Positions 33,553 through 45,559 of a stretch of DNA of 64,000 nucleotides are shown piece after piece (position 1 is the first letter of the stretch; every line of letters begins with the position of its first letter). Under the pieces are notes generated by a model. It was not told where the DNA came from. It did not search any database and saw only the letters and a list, made by a program, of their open reading frames with translations. This DNA comes from Stenocarpella maydis (lineage: Eukaryota > Ascomycota > Sordariomycetes > Diaporthales > Diaporthaceae), in contig NQMI01000066.1 of assembly GCA_002270565.1 (NCBI GenBank), positions 182,062 to 246,061 of the forward strand, given 5' to 3'. The position numbers and the translations under genes were made by a program.

Positions 33553-35433
33553 ATGGCGGAGACCGTGGCTACCCAGACACCGCCGGTCCTTGAAGCCCAT
33601 GTGCCTTCGGAGAAGGAGAAGAAATATGATCGCCAGCTCCGTCTGTGGGCGGCAAGCGGCCAAGCTGCTCTCGAGTCGGCAAACGTCCTGCTTTTCAACA
33701 CAGGCTCAGGGGCTGTCGGCGTCGAGGCCCTCAAAAATCTAGTGCTGCCGGGTAAAGTTGTCCCACCACACCCGCCCTCTGAATCCGCGCTGACCCGACT
33801 GCTTTCGCTCCAGGCATTGGCCGCTTTGCAATTATTGATGATGCCACGGTGAAAGAGGCTGACCTAGGTGTTAATTTCTTCCTCGATGAGGATTCTCTGG
33901 GCAGTTCAAGAGCCCAGTCCTGCACAGAGCTCCTCCTCGAGCTCAACCCGGAGGTCCGCGGAGAATGGTTCCCGAAGGACAAAGTATGTCGACACGGGCT
34001 TTCTCTCGGTCAGGCAGCACTATACCAAACGTATCGCGGCTGACGAGTCCTCACAACAGGAGCCGTTGGAGCTGGATAAGATCCTCGCGACGTCGCCTAT
34101 TTTCACCATGATCATGTACACTCTGCCAATTAACCCTGGCCACCTGATGGTGCTGCAGGGCTACGCGAGAAAGCATCTCACACCGTTGGTTGCCATCCAC
34201 TCGGCAGGGTTATACTCGTATTTTAGTGCCAGCCTCCCTGGCCCATTTCCTATTGTCGACACTCATCCCGATGAGGCCTCCACTACTGATCTACGACTAC
34301 TCTCACCATGGCCTGAGTTGCGCGAATTCGCTACACAGATGACGAAGAATTTGGACGCCATGGACAACCACGAGCACGGCCACATACCATACGTTGTCAT
34401 CCTGCTTCACTATCTGGAACAGTGGAAGGATGCACATGGCGACTATCCAAAGAATTATGCCGAAAAGACTGAGTTCCGGAAGATGGTTGCGGATGGGGCC
34501 AGAAGAGATACACCGGAAGGTGGCGAGGAAAACTTCGATGAGGCGGTGGCGGCAGTCGTGAAGACCATAGTGCCCCCTAGTCTACCACCCAACCTGAAGG
34601 AGGTGTTCGACTTCGCCCACACTCAACCAGTATGTTTCATTTAATGGCCCGTTCAGGCAATAGCCAGGGACGCTAATGCGGGGTGTTTTAGATCGAGCAA
34701 AGGTCGAGCTTTTGGACCATCGCCGACGGCGTGAGTCAGTTCTACAAGAAGCATAACTGTTTGCCACTGCCAGGAAATGTACCGGATATGAAGGCGCAGT
34801 CCAAGGTCTACATCCAACTTCAGAGTATCTACAAGGCCAAGGCTCGGAAAGACGTGGCTGAGGTGCTGGGCATGGTCAGACAGAGTCCAGGTGGCGAAGA
34901 TATCGACCCTGGAGAGGTTGAGCTTTTCTGCAAGAATGCAGCCTTTGTCAAGCTCGTTAGTTCCGGTGCTACCGGTGCAGATCGTCTTGCCACAGTCGCC
35001 AGTAAGCCCTATCATTAATGAAACCAACCCACGGCTCCCCGTCGGCGAAATGGGGCAACATTTGTGCTGACCAAAGCTTGCAGAGGAAGAACTGGCAAAC
35101 GACGTGAACATGGAGGCCATGATGATGCCTTTGTCATTAATCCCGATATACCTGGCATTGCGTGCAACATCCCACGATTCTCAAGCATCCTCAGAAGAAA
35201 TATTGAAGAACATTGCAGACACGGTCCCAGATGCCGCCCAAAACGAACGAATCGTAAAGGTATCCAAAGAAGTGGCTCGCGCTGGTGGTGGAGAGCTGCA
35301 CAACACGGCCGCTCTCACGGGGGGGATGGTGGCCCAAGAGGTCATCAAAATCATCACGAAGCAATACATACCAGTCGATAATACCTGTATCTTCGACGGG
35401 ATCAGCAGCAGATGTCAGGTACTTCGTCTCTGA
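33553..35433 (+). CDS. ULA1: NEDD8-activating enzyme E1 regulatory subunit (NAE1/APP-BP1, Ula1)
   Basis: Exons 33553-33751, 33814-33983, 34060-34629, 34692-35001 and 35084-35433 join in phase to 532 aa. The N-terminus carries [17 protein letters not shown], then the Rossmann [19 protein letters not shown] and FAIIDD nucleotide-binding strands. The middle part is the large helical insertion of APP-BP1 ([52 protein letters not shown]). The C-terminus carries [29 protein letters not shown] and [13 protein letters not shown]. As in the family there is no catalytic cysteine; it pairs with Uba3 to adenylate NEDD8/Rub1 for cullin neddylation. The length is near the human protein (534 aa). Confidence 0.97.
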
Positions 35434-38400
35434 ATGAAGAAGAGCGAGGATGATTCGCACCGGCTTTCAACAACAGCCCTCCATGAATGTGCCCATCTTC
35501 AATGGAAATGAGGCCAACATATCTCCCCGCCTTGTATCTTCAACCTGGACGACTGATGGCATTGCCAGTGAGATCTGAGAACAGCTGACGGGCGCTCGGA
35601 GATGGGGGACATGGGGGCAATGTGACCTGAAGTGACCCTGTGCAGGCACCAGCGGGACGAACAATCAATCCAAACCGAAATAGATCAATTGGCAAAATGG
35701 GTTGGTTCAATCTCACGCCGTCCGGACCGCGGCCTTTGAACAATGACAGGTGTACACAAATAAATGACAGACTTTTCGGGCCGCAAGTCCTAGATCGCTG
35801 AGAGCCACTGCAACGCTGGAAGGGCCTTGGCCCAGGGAGGGCGTCATTGCCACAGACTATGACGGCGTATACCTTGGAAACAGAGAATCAAAGCAATTAC
35901 TTCCAGCTAGCAGAATGCCTTGCTCACGTGAAACAGGTTCACGGGAGCTTGCAGGTACACGCGACCAGCCACTATCTATCTCTGGTCGATCTGGAATTTC
36001 GTGACAACATACACCGTCGAGGTCTCTTTCGATTCGAGAACATGTCACGAGAGCCACAAGCTCCAAACTGAGCAACGACGCCGATCATTTCGCCCAAGGG
36101 ATCTCCAGAGCATGGAACTCGAGAGCCTGGGGTTTGTGCCTGGATCGTCCTCCGCCCAGTCACCACGAGCGAAAGCTGTCTGCAAAGTACACATTGCTGG
36201 CAGGTGTGGGTGGACCTACCGTGTAGGCTGCCAAAGACTTCAGAGAAACATGGTTGGGATAAACAAACATCCTAGGCATATCTGAGCTGGCATGCAAGTC
36301 GAGGTTGCCGTTTCGGGACGGCATTCTCAATGCTCTCTAATTGGACGGCATCAGCACAGCCCCGGCTGCAGGCACAGCCCACAAGAGCCTGAAAGCTGTC
36401 TTCACACCACAGGACTTCCCCTGTCGCAGCTTGCTTGGGCTTCGAGGTCGGATGTGACAGCCCGGCAACCGGCAAGCTCTAGACTATGGAGCAATTGCTG
36501 CCAAGGTATTGTGACAGCGCTGTGTACTGCCTCGTCTGACAGGGGTCAAAGGAGGGCTTCATCAGAAAATTCAGGATGCGACATTCCATCGTGGTGCACT
36601 ACCGGCAATGATGTCGAGCCTCGCTTATTCGTGGGGAGTAGCTGCGAGTAAACAAAACGGCTACCTGTCATGTGGAACATCACCAGCCAGTCCGGGCCTT
36701 CATGCCGTTACCATGCGTCTTGGTTCGGCACACCTGCCACCAAATACCTAAAATGAGTCGAGGTATAGGTCCAGCGGCCGTTGCCGCCCACTGGCTCGCC
36801 TGCGCGCCGCGCTGCCCCCATGTGCGCAACGCTTTTCTGCATTGTCAGGGGTGAAAATTACCCTGAATGGGACATCCCCTCTGGTCTTCCATTGTCCCAC
36901 AGCGTGAATACCCGCACGTCTCCATACCGAGCGGGCCTGGAGAGAGCGGTATCTGAATGCTGCAGGACTTAGGTTTTGAAGGGTGAGTCGGGTCGTTTAC
37001 AATGTACACCACGCTCAGGCCACACCGGGTCCCATTAACAGGCAGCGCAAGTACAGGCAGGGCAGATGGCTGTGGTGTTTCAGATCACCAGGACGCTGGA
37101 AGTTCCAGCAATTACCCGCGCCCTGGTGGATGATTGATTGGACAAAATCGGCACACGGACAACCCTGCTCATCCGATGTCTTGACATTTGACCTGCAAAT
37201 CTTTGATGATCATATGCAGACGGGCTTCGCTTGCCTAAGAGTCAGTCCATAGCACGTGCATGCCGCCCCAAACCACCGGAATTGTGTGCAACTTGTGGGG
37301 AAGACGACCTGCGATGGAGACTGGCAGACTGGCTGGCCGGCTCGACTCCTCCGTCAAGTGAGCCACAAGACATGTCGCGCCCCACAAGCCCGCCAGGGGA
37401 CACTGACGAGATGGCACATCAGGTCGCTTCGGCTAGAGAAGCTCCATGGGCCGGCCCCCTTACTCACCAGTACCGGGACGCCAAGGCGCTACTGCCTTTC
37501 AGCCGCCATCGTCTCATGCAGTTGACCTCGTGAGACACACAGTTTGTACCACGATGGGATGTGGGGACCGAGGCGCCGGGAGGGCACGGGAAGGACGCGA
37601 GCAGCGGCAGGCGGAAATCGTTCCTTTGTCGCCGACGAACACCACACGCACCCCTTGCCTCCACCGCCATGTCCAGCCTCGGGCACACACCCCTAGCCGG
37701 ACGAGTTTTAGAGTTGTCAGCACTTGATGCGCGTCACCAGATGCTGCCTTTCCAGGGGTATTTGCGGGGTGGGCTACACTCGTGAGGTCAATTCAGCCAG
37801 GGGCGACGAGCGGGCGACATCCGGGACCGACATCCCATTGCTCAGTGGATATGTTGCGGGCAGGCTTCGAAGCCCGTATGCCCGGCCACTGATCTGGTCC
37901 TCCGGCGTTGAAAGCCCACAAGCACTGCAAGCACTGCACCGTCGTTGGTGGAAAGGTTCCCCCTGAAGGGCGTCTCCTTCATCCGCAAGAGCTCAAGGCT
38001 CGCATGACATGTGGGCCGCCTCGAAACCAGCTCAAAAAGAGCCATCCACGCACACCGAATACGCCGACGAGACTACTCTCGAGAGATGCCACAGGACGGC
38101 CCCCAAAGAGGCAAACTCGGCCAGACGCTATCCCAAGAACGGGAACGGGTACAGGAGGCGACTTCAAGTTGGGTTTTGGAGCGCTTCGGGATTGGGCCGG
38201 GCCACACCCATTTCAGCGTGAGAGCATCGTGGTTCGGCCACCATCTCCGCCATCCCCGCCATCCCCGCCATCCCGCGGGACCCAACACGCCTGCTCGAGC
38301 TTGCTGGCGCTAATGGCGAAGATGGGTATCAAGTCTCACATCAGGGGACAAGACACGCAGGGCCGATATTCCTGGGTCAGGGCTGAGGAGGCCGTCATGG

Positions 38401-38946
38401 TGAGCCATCCACCCACGGGCTAGTCGAGCCTCGTGTGGAGCGGCGCGGTGGCTCGACGTGCTAGCGGCTAGGCCCCAGAGGATGACCGGGTGCCGGCGCC
38501 GCTTCAGGCAATGATGAGCGTGTTGCCAGGGGCAGAGGGCGTGCCAGGCAATATCGAGCTGTCAATTAACCGATGCTGGTCACGAACGAGGGAGTGCCAC
38601 TGCCACTGCTGTGGTGCAGTGGTCGTTTATGCGATGGCTCTGTGGTGAAGCCCAGAGCTGCAGGGTGGTGGCGCCGTGTAGAGGCCGCCTCTCCAGATTA
38701 TCAGTCCGACTGATTGGCCCCAGAACATTCGATGTTCCATTGCTTGTCATTATCCCCCATCCTATATCCCACGGCAGGCGGCTACCATGGTAGTGTACCG
38801 CTTCCCCACAAAGTTGGGTCCAATGTCCACCGCGTCCGGGTTGCACAGCACGCGCTGGCGTCCAACACAGATCGATAGAGATGGCGATCTTCCGTCATAT
38901 GGGCCTGCCCGCCATCCTCTCGACCACAGAGCACACTACCAATTAC

Positions 38947-38981
38947 CACCGCACCGCACCGCACCGCACCGCACCGCACCT
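38947..38981. repeat. ACCGC pentanucleotide tandem repeat
   Basis: About seven head-to-tail ACCGC units are read directly. No feature surrounds them. Confidence 0.85.
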
Positions 38982-39166
38982 GAACCTGTGCCTGTGCCGT
39001 CCGACCTGTCAGGCTGCTGCTGTCGGGGACATGGCCGCGCCCCGTGACTCAGGAACGGCGTCCGGCTGGCCCTCACCGCAAGTGGCGCCGCAAAGAAGCA
39101 AGCTCGCTCGGCCGGGGCCAGTTATAATTACACAAGCAACAGGTACCCACGTTCACACGTTAATTA

Positions 39167-39300
39167 GAGTTTATCAAGGCTGGTTCCCTGCTCCGCATCC
39201 TCTCCCCCATGCTCATTGCCCCCCCCCCGGTCCTTGTCGCTCTACATCCCCAAAATCCTTGCCCGTTCCTGATTTGCGGCACACTTGTCCGTCCATTGTC
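39167..39300. repeat. 134-bp direct repeat, copy 1
   Basis: By eye this is identical base for base, including a run of ten C, to 41731-41864. It begins with GAGTTTATCAAGG and ends with TCCGTCCATTGTC. Flanks differ at both ends. Confidence 0.9.
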
Positions 39301-40002
39301 AATTACAACACAGCACAACAAAACAGCACTCATTGAACCTCTACCGCAACACACACCAGCCGGCCGGTTCCCGGAGCCGACTGTTTACTCTCCGCCCCCG
39401 GTCGTCTGCGGTACTTTTGTGCACGCGCATCTCCGTTTTCCAACAACACCAATACCATCCACCATCGTGGATTCCCACCCCTCGGCTCGTCGTCCCTCAT
39501 TGACCTGTCCTGATTGACTGCGACCTCTCTGTTTCTCTCAGAAGGCTGACAGGCGCGCATCTTGGTCTGCCGCCGATCCGCGACCATCGCCATCTCGTTG
39601 CCCTACTTACATCTTGGCCTGACTCAACCTTTCTTCTGGAACATCCACCTCCCGTGCAGCATTGAAACTGTCATCTCCCTTATGCGACCGGCCCCACAGC
39701 GTATTATAGTAACTCCAACTCCCTCCCTGTGCCACCCCAATCCCGTTCCGCGGCGCGAGCACACGCCATCCATGCTGCGTCTCCGGGCTGCCCTTCCTCT
39801 CTCAAAACCTATCCAGAGCCATCAATGCGTGTTTGTCTGAGCCCTATGCATTTCTGCTACTGGTCCCGACTTTGTTCACAAGGCGAGCCGCTCCAGCCGG
39901 GGGTCGGGAACACTCACAACCAAACCATCTGAGGCGTTCTGCGGTGCTCGTACAGGTACCTTGTACCACGTACCTCGGGCACGCGGCTCTACGCAACCCC
40001 CC

Positions 40003-41469
40003 ATGACGTCCACCCAGGTCGTCACCACCAAAATGTCCGACCACGATGACACTCACCTCATCGACCACAACGGCGGCCTCGTGGCCGCCCTGCGTTCCGT
40101 CTGGTTCTATTACATAGCGTGCACACCATGCAGGAAAGTCGGCCACCGTCGCGAGACCCGCAAGGAGGCCAAGCGAGAAAGAGGCCTCAAGGCGCGCTTA
40201 GAGATGGAACAACCCGGGCTCTACAGGCACCCAAACCCGGAGAACACAAACGAGTACTGGATGGAGGACATCAGGATGGGTCCCAGCTTGCCAAAAAGAG
40301 GCCCCAACGGCAAGAACCAGAGCCAAGGCAAGAGTAACAGCGCCGGGCCTGCAGCTGCGACGGTGGACGGCTCTCAGCTGGAGCGAGGGCTCACCAACGG
40401 CAGCAGTGCCGCTTTCCCAAGCAACGAGACCGCCGGGAGCCCTACTGTGGTCGCTGCCGACGACCTCGAGGCGCGGACGACCCTGTCCATGTCGGTGGCG
40501 GACTCGGCAGACCTGGAGTGGAACCACAAGAGATACCAGAGAGAAGACGAGGAGCTGTGGGGCCACCAGATGTACAACCGGGCCGGCCAGCGGCTTCGCG
40601 AGGTCATAACAAAGGGCCGTGATACCGCAGGCAGGTTGTTTGATACAAGGACAGGGCGGGAACGCGAGATCACCGAGGAGGAGCGACAACAGTTCTACGG
40701 CGAGTTCTACGGCACACCGAGGAACCCGCCCGTCAATGACTACCACCCACCTGTCGTCAGCAGCAGACCCGCGCAGAAGGGAGAGTTCCGGTGGATGCTG
40801 CAGCCCCCACCACCGGCCAAGGTCATGGAGGGCAAGGTGCCCGTCAGCAGGAGCGGGTCCAAGACGAGCGTCAACAGCCGCAAGACGCAGGCCTCACTTG
40901 CGAGCAAGGAGGAGCTCGGCCTGGGGCGCCTGGTTGGCGAGAAGCTCGTCAAGGATAAGATCCGCAAGGGGGAGAAGCCCTCCGAGGCGGAGCTCAGCGC
41001 CATCACCGGGCCGAGGCCCAACAGCCGGAGGACGAGGACGGCCTCCACCATGAGCAGCATCCCGAGCCAGCGCTCCACCCGCAGCCGCAGCAACACCACG
41101 GGATCCGAGTCCTCCGACACGATATACGAGCGCAGGAGGAAGAGGAGACTTGCGAAACAGAAGGCCGCAGAGGAGGCTGCTGGCTCCGAGGCCGACAATG
41201 AGACCGACACCGAGGACCAGTCCCGGCCGGAGCGACGCGCCTCGCAGAGGCCAAAGCTGCAGACCATCGCCAGCTCCGACCTGGCCGGCAAGAAGTCTGA
41301 CGACAGCGAGCACTTGCGCCCGTCCAGGCTTGCCCCGATGAGCGTGTCGGCCTTGTCCCCAAGCCCGATGCCTAGGGGCCCATTGGACGACATCACCAAC
41401 ACCGCCAACCAACCGCCCGCTGTAGAGTCCAAAACCGCGTCTGCAGATAGTGGACTGGTAATGGCTTAG
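40003..41469 (+). CDS. Conserved-looking hypothetical protein, basic and largely disordered
   Basis: One exon of 488 aa from the ATG at 40003 (another in-frame ATG is at 40033). I do not recognise a named family. The N-terminus has a short hydrophobic stretch (VAALRSVWFYYIACTPC) with two cysteines, then a basic helix rich in Arg, Lys and Glu, then YWMEDIRMGP. Residues ~165-270 form a well-ordered-looking block (LEWNHKRYQREDEELWGHQMY, AGRLFDTRTGREREITEEER, FYGEFYGTPRNPP). The rest is Ser/Arg/Lys-rich with a strongly basic YERRRKRRLAKQK and acidic patches. Membrane association through the N-terminal hydrophobic/Cys stretch is possible but inferred. The frame is long, clean and of coding-like composition. 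Confidence 0.75.
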   Translation: MTSTQVVTTKMSDHDDTHLIDHNGGLVAALRSVWFYYIACTPCRKVGHRRETRKEAKRERGLKARLEMEQPGLYRHPNPENTNEYWMEDIRMGPSLPKRGPNGKNQSQGKSNSAGPAAATVDGSQLERGLTNGSSAAFPSNETAGSPTVVAADDLEARTTLSMSVADSADLEWNHKRYQREDEELWGHQMYNRAGQRLREVITKGRDTAGRLFDTRTGREREITEEERQQFYGEFYGTPRNPPVNDYHPPVVSSRPAQKGEFRWMLQPPPPAKVMEGKVPVSRSGSKTSVNSRKTQASLASKEELGLGRLVGEKLVKDKIRKGEKPSEAELSAITGPRPNSRRTRTASTMSSIPSQRSTRSRSNTTGSESSDTIYERRRKRRLAKQKAAEEAAGSEADNETDTEDQSRPERRASQRPKLQTIASSDLAGKKSDDSEHLRPSRLAPMSVSALSPSPMPRGPLDDITNTANQPPAVESKTASADSGLVMA

Positions 41470-41642
41470 GCGCCTGAGTGCACAGTTTCGTGAACGTATT
41501 TACCTGCATTACGGCGTGGTGTTTTTGGCCCATTGAACTTTTTGTCTTTTCCTATATTCGCTTCCGTTGTGCATATTTGAGACCCCCTGACCTGCAGTCG
41601 CGGGAGAGCCTGGGTTCTGTGGTTTTTCTTGCATCCTTTTAT

Positions 41643-41685
41643 TACTGCATGGCTGGGTACTGCATGGCTGGGTACTGCATGGCAG
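41643..41685. repeat. Three 14-bp tandem units (TACTGCATGGCTGG)
   Basis: Three adjacent near-identical units lie just 3' of the preceding stop codon and about 50 bp before the ambiguous base. Confidence 0.85.
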
Positions 41686-41729
41686 GGCTGTTTATTCTTA
41701 ACTTTTTGTAACAACTGCAAGGCGTCGTG

Positions 41730-41730
41730 N
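41730..41730. other. Ambiguous base (n), possible assembly join
   Basis: This is the only n in the window. The second copy of the 134-bp exact repeat begins on the next base, as expected if two contigs or assembly ends were joined here without merging an overlap. Confidence 0.6.
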
Positions 41731-41864
41731 GAGTTTATCAAGGCTGGTTCCCTGCTCCGCATCCTCTCCCCCATGCTCATTGCCCCCCCCCCGGTCCTTG
41801 TCGCTCTACATCCCCAAAATCCTTGCCCGTTCCTGATTTGCGGCACACTTGTCCGTCCATTGTC
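41731..41864. repeat. 134-bp direct repeat, copy 2
   Basis: Identical by eye to 39167-39300. The sequence after it diverges completely. The lack of any decay between copies argues for a very recent duplication or an assembly artefact. Confidence 0.9.
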
Positions 41865-43091
41865 TGTCTGCTACGAGCTTGAGCCTGTTCCTCTCCGCTT
41901 CCCCCTCACTGATTTCCTCCCGGAGCCGACCCGCGGCACCCCCCCCCCAGCAGTCAGCCGACCTGCGTGCCGCCCACGATGCTGACGGGCTAGCACCAGG
42001 TACGCCCCGAAATATATCACAACGTCTCGCCTGGACATACAGACGCGCGCAAGCCAGGTAGGCCACTTTGGCATCGGCGCTACCACCATGGGTACAGGCT
42101 GCTTCTCCTGTTGCTTGGGGCTGTGGGAAGCCGTGCACCTGTCAGCCGGCTACCCTTCCCTCTTGCTCCATTTTATTGCAGGACTGTCAGTATGGTACCG
42201 TCATTAAAGGACCTGGCAGCCGGGCCTTCGCTCGCCTTTTCTCCTCTACCTTGAACACGCCACTAGTATCTCCCTCAGCTTCACCCACCAGAATTGCCTC
42301 CCGGGGGGTGGGGCTGGCCTTATGTCTGCTGGGTTTTACTCTGGGACCGATGCCCTATTTAAGCGGTCTGGCTCGGGAACTTGTATATTCCAGACGGATT
42401 CTGGCCAGTGAGGTGCGATACTCTTCCTTTTTCGCTGCGTCTGCCTCTGCCTCTGCCGTGGCCTCGACGGAGCATGGGGCCTTCGGCATTGACCAGTCAG
42501 TCCCCTTCCCCCTCCATCCATCCATCCTCCTCCTCCTCCTCCTCCCTGTTTGCCTCCCCCCTTTCGAACCACCCGAGATACAACATCACGTACCCCCTCC
42601 ACCGCGCGAATGGAGACCAGGGTTGGTGCTGCATATGTACATGGTACTTATCCCGCCCCAGATCCCTTGCAAAGTTCCACCTCTCACGGTCCTCGGTACA
42701 ACACTCCCTGTGGACGACCAAGATGGCAACAGCCGCTGTCGAGCGACTTGGGTTGCCGGGCTACTCCGCAATTCCGCACATCCATGGCGACCCGTCGCGT
42801 CCCCACAGTTTTAATTTATTCACACCTGGCTACCCAACACTGGCCCGTAACGTCAATATATAACTATTTGCCCCCATCCTGCTTCTCCTCGGTTTGGCAT
42901 ACGCTGGGAGCCGATGAAGTCTTCGACGGTACTGTCTCTGTGATGGCCAAGCTCTAGATCAGCTTCATCTGTCTGTTTGCTCTCTGTATATACCAGTTTG
43001 TCCTCTCTAACTGTATATGCTTTGACGATATAACGCCAGGCCCACACAACACTTTAAACACCCATCCCCATCCCCCCCTCCTTGGTCCACC

Positions 43092-45559
43092 ATGGCACCG
43101 CCTACCGCAACATCTGCCCAAGGTGGCATGTTTCACACTTTCCAGGGCGTCACTCCCAGGAAACCAGCGTCAGAACAGCAACAAGAGAACCCCAAGTCCA
43201 GCAGTGCCGCTGCGGCAAAGAGGATCACAACGCCTCATGCGTGTGCTGAGTGCAAACGCCGCAAGATGTCAGTTGCAGCACCACCCGGGAACGTGATGAA
43301 TCTCGGGGCCCCAGCTAATCCGTCCCTGCCAGTCGATGTGACGGCCAGCAGCCTTGTGGCCAATGTCTCTCCAGCCGTGCTCCAAAGCGTTGCTTCTACG
43401 ACAAGCACCGCCAACGCGTGATTCCATCGCGCAAGTGAGTACCCGTTGGCCAGCCCAACAAGACAGTCTCTAACTCGTGCAGGACTCTCGAGGCCTTGTC
43501 TCAGTCCCTGGAAGAGTGCCGGTCCATCCTCAACCGGCTATACCCCAGCCACGACGTCCAGACTCTCCTGCCACTCTCGCGGCACGAGCTCTTGGATCTT
43601 CTTGACCGCCCACTCATTGACACATCCATCCACGGGCTCCCATCACCACCTCTCACATCGCCAACTGTTAATGGCGAGCTTGATTCACCAATATGTTCCA
43701 CCTCTGGCGAGAGCCTGTCCGCTCTGGAGCAGCTTCCCGGCCGTGACGCCGAGTGGGACGAGGAGCGCAGGGGGAGGGAACCAATACCGGTGGAAGCGGA
43801 CGACGTGAACGCCCTATCCCTTTCTGTTGACCGGCAGACCTCATACCTGGGGGCTTCCTCTATCAAGGCTGCGTTGATGGTAATGCTCAAAGTCCAGCCC
43901 CAACTCAAAAATGCTCTAGCCGCGCCACTCAGTACCTCCGAGATCCCACACAGCTTCCCTGCGGCTCGAACCAAATCGTCGACACAGAAGGACCCGCAAA
44001 GGATCCCGTGGTCATGGAAAGGCCAGACCTTGATCGACGCCTACTTCAAGAGAATCCACGTATTCATCCCGATGCTTGACGAGACATCATTCCGCGCCGA
44101 CTACCTGGAAGGACAGCGGTTTGACGTCCCCTGGCTTGCACTTGTGAACATGGTCTTCGCCATGGGGAGCATAGTAGCGATGAAGTCAGACGACTACAAC
44201 CACGTCAACTACTACAACCGAGCAATGGACTTCCTGCCTCTGGACGCCTTCGGCAGCAGCCACATCGAGACCGTGCAAGCCCTGGCCCTGATCGGTGGCT
44301 ACTACTTGCACTATATCAACAGGCCAAACATGGCCAACGCTGTCCTCGGGGGCACCATCCGGATGGCAAGCGCTCTTGGCCTTCACAGGGAGAGCCTCGC
44401 ACAGAGCACCAGCGACGTCTCGGCTGCGGAGACGCGCAGGCGCACATGGTGGAGCCTGTTCTGCTTGGACACATGGGCGACCACGACCATGGGCAGGCCT
44501 TCATTCGGACGTTGGGGATCTGCAATCAACATCAGAGCGCCCGAGTTCGGCATCAACTCTTCTCGAGACTCGTCACAGCACGCCGGCATCCTGCCGCTGA
44601 TCGAGAACATCAAGTTCTGTAAGATCGCCACGGCCATCCAGGACACGCTGGCCGTAGCGCCCCTGGTCTCGACCGAGGACCGCCACGGCCTGGACGGCCA
44701 GCTGGTCAACTGGTACAGCAGCCTCCCGTGGCTTCTGCGGACCACGGACCCTTGTGCGGAGCCGCTCTACATTGCCCGCTGCATCATGAAGTGGCGATAC
44801 CAGAACCTGCGCATGCTCCTCCACCGCCCAGTGCTCCTCAGCCTCGCCAGCGCCAATGCACAGGAGGCGACCGACATGGACATCGCGGCCGTCGAGACGT
44901 GCCGGGAGCTTGCCAAGCACACCATCGACGACATCGCGCGGGAGTGGACGCGCAACCAGATGCAAGGGTGGAACGCGGCGTGGTTCCTCTACCAGGCGGC
45001 AATGGTGCCGCTCGTGTCCGTGTTCTGGCAGTGGAACAGCCCGCGCGTGCCCGAGTGGAACAAGCAGATCGAGACGGTGATCGAGCTGCTCGACGCCATG
45101 GAGGACTGGTCGCTGGCGGCGCGGCGCAGCCGCGAGGTGGTGTGGCGCATGTACGAGGCCAGCCGCACCATCGCGCACACGCGGTCCGAGGCGGCGGCGG
45201 CGGCGCCCCTGACGCCGGGCTCGCTGCACAGCCTGGCCATCAACACGGACATGAGCGCGCTCCTGGCCGGGTCGCCGGGCTCGGAGCTGCACATGTCGCC
45301 CATCGGGCTGGGGCCCGACGGCATCCCCATCATGGACATGCTGGACCAGCACGGCCTGCTCATGGACCACGAAGGCATGTACTGGGGCCAGGCCGACGAC
45401 ATGAGCCTCGACCAGTACCCTGGCGTCCACGACGGCGGCATGGGCCTGGGCGGCCCACAGCAGCAACCCATCGACTACGGCATGCTGGCTGGGGCTGGCG
45501 GACATCACCACCACCACCACCCCGGCCCGCTGGACGGCGGCTATCCCTTTGTCCACTGA
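43092..45559 (+). CDS. Zn2Cys6 fungal transcription factor (Fungal_trans domain)
   Basis: Exons 43092-43267, 43333-43434 and 43483-45559 join in phase to 784 aa. The zinc cluster is split by intron 1 and reads CAECKRRKIRCDGQQPCGQC followed by LSSRAPKRC, with all six cysteines spaced as in Gal4-type binuclear clusters. A linker and a short coiled coil (TLEALSQSLEECRSILNRLYP) follow. Residues ~270-560 carry the fungal-specific regulatory domain, with IDAYFKRIHVFIPMLDE, GGYYLHYINRPNMANAVLG and RRRTWWSLFCLDTWATTTMGRP. The C-terminus is Ala/Met/Gly-rich with a short His run. I cannot name the regulon. The start has a strong CCACCATGG context. It is an isolated gene, with no neighbouring catabolic or biosynthetic cluster. 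Confidence 0.93.

Larger units (their letters stand above)
35434..40002. other. 4.6-kb gene-sparse region
   Basis: I could not support a gene on either strand. The stretch contains short tandem tracts (CCATCCCCG units around 38242-38276, ACCGC units at 38947-38981), the first copy of a 134-bp exact duplication (39167-39300), and a pyrimidine-rich final part that is probably promoter and leader of the gene at 40003. A small or fast-evolving secreted protein or a non-coding RNA gene cannot be excluded. Confidence 0.4.
41470..43091. other. Intergenic region upstream of the Zn2Cys6 gene
   Basis: It holds the tandem 14-mers, the ambiguous base, the second copy of the 134-bp duplication and a TATTTAAG TATA-like element near 42356. 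The rest is pyrimidine-rich promoter-like DNA. A 46-residue ORF with good start context lies at 42723-42863; it may be a leader ORF. Confidence 0.5.

Noticed and set aside
38242..38981. CRISPR-like or structured array formed by CCATCCCCG and ACCGC repeats
   Set aside because: Units are contiguous short tandem repeats without spacers, in a fungal nuclear context.
44573..45556. 327-codon antisense frame within the Zn2Cys6 gene
   Set aside because: It is a GC-rich shadow of the sense coding exon, rich in Arg, His and Val with no domain.
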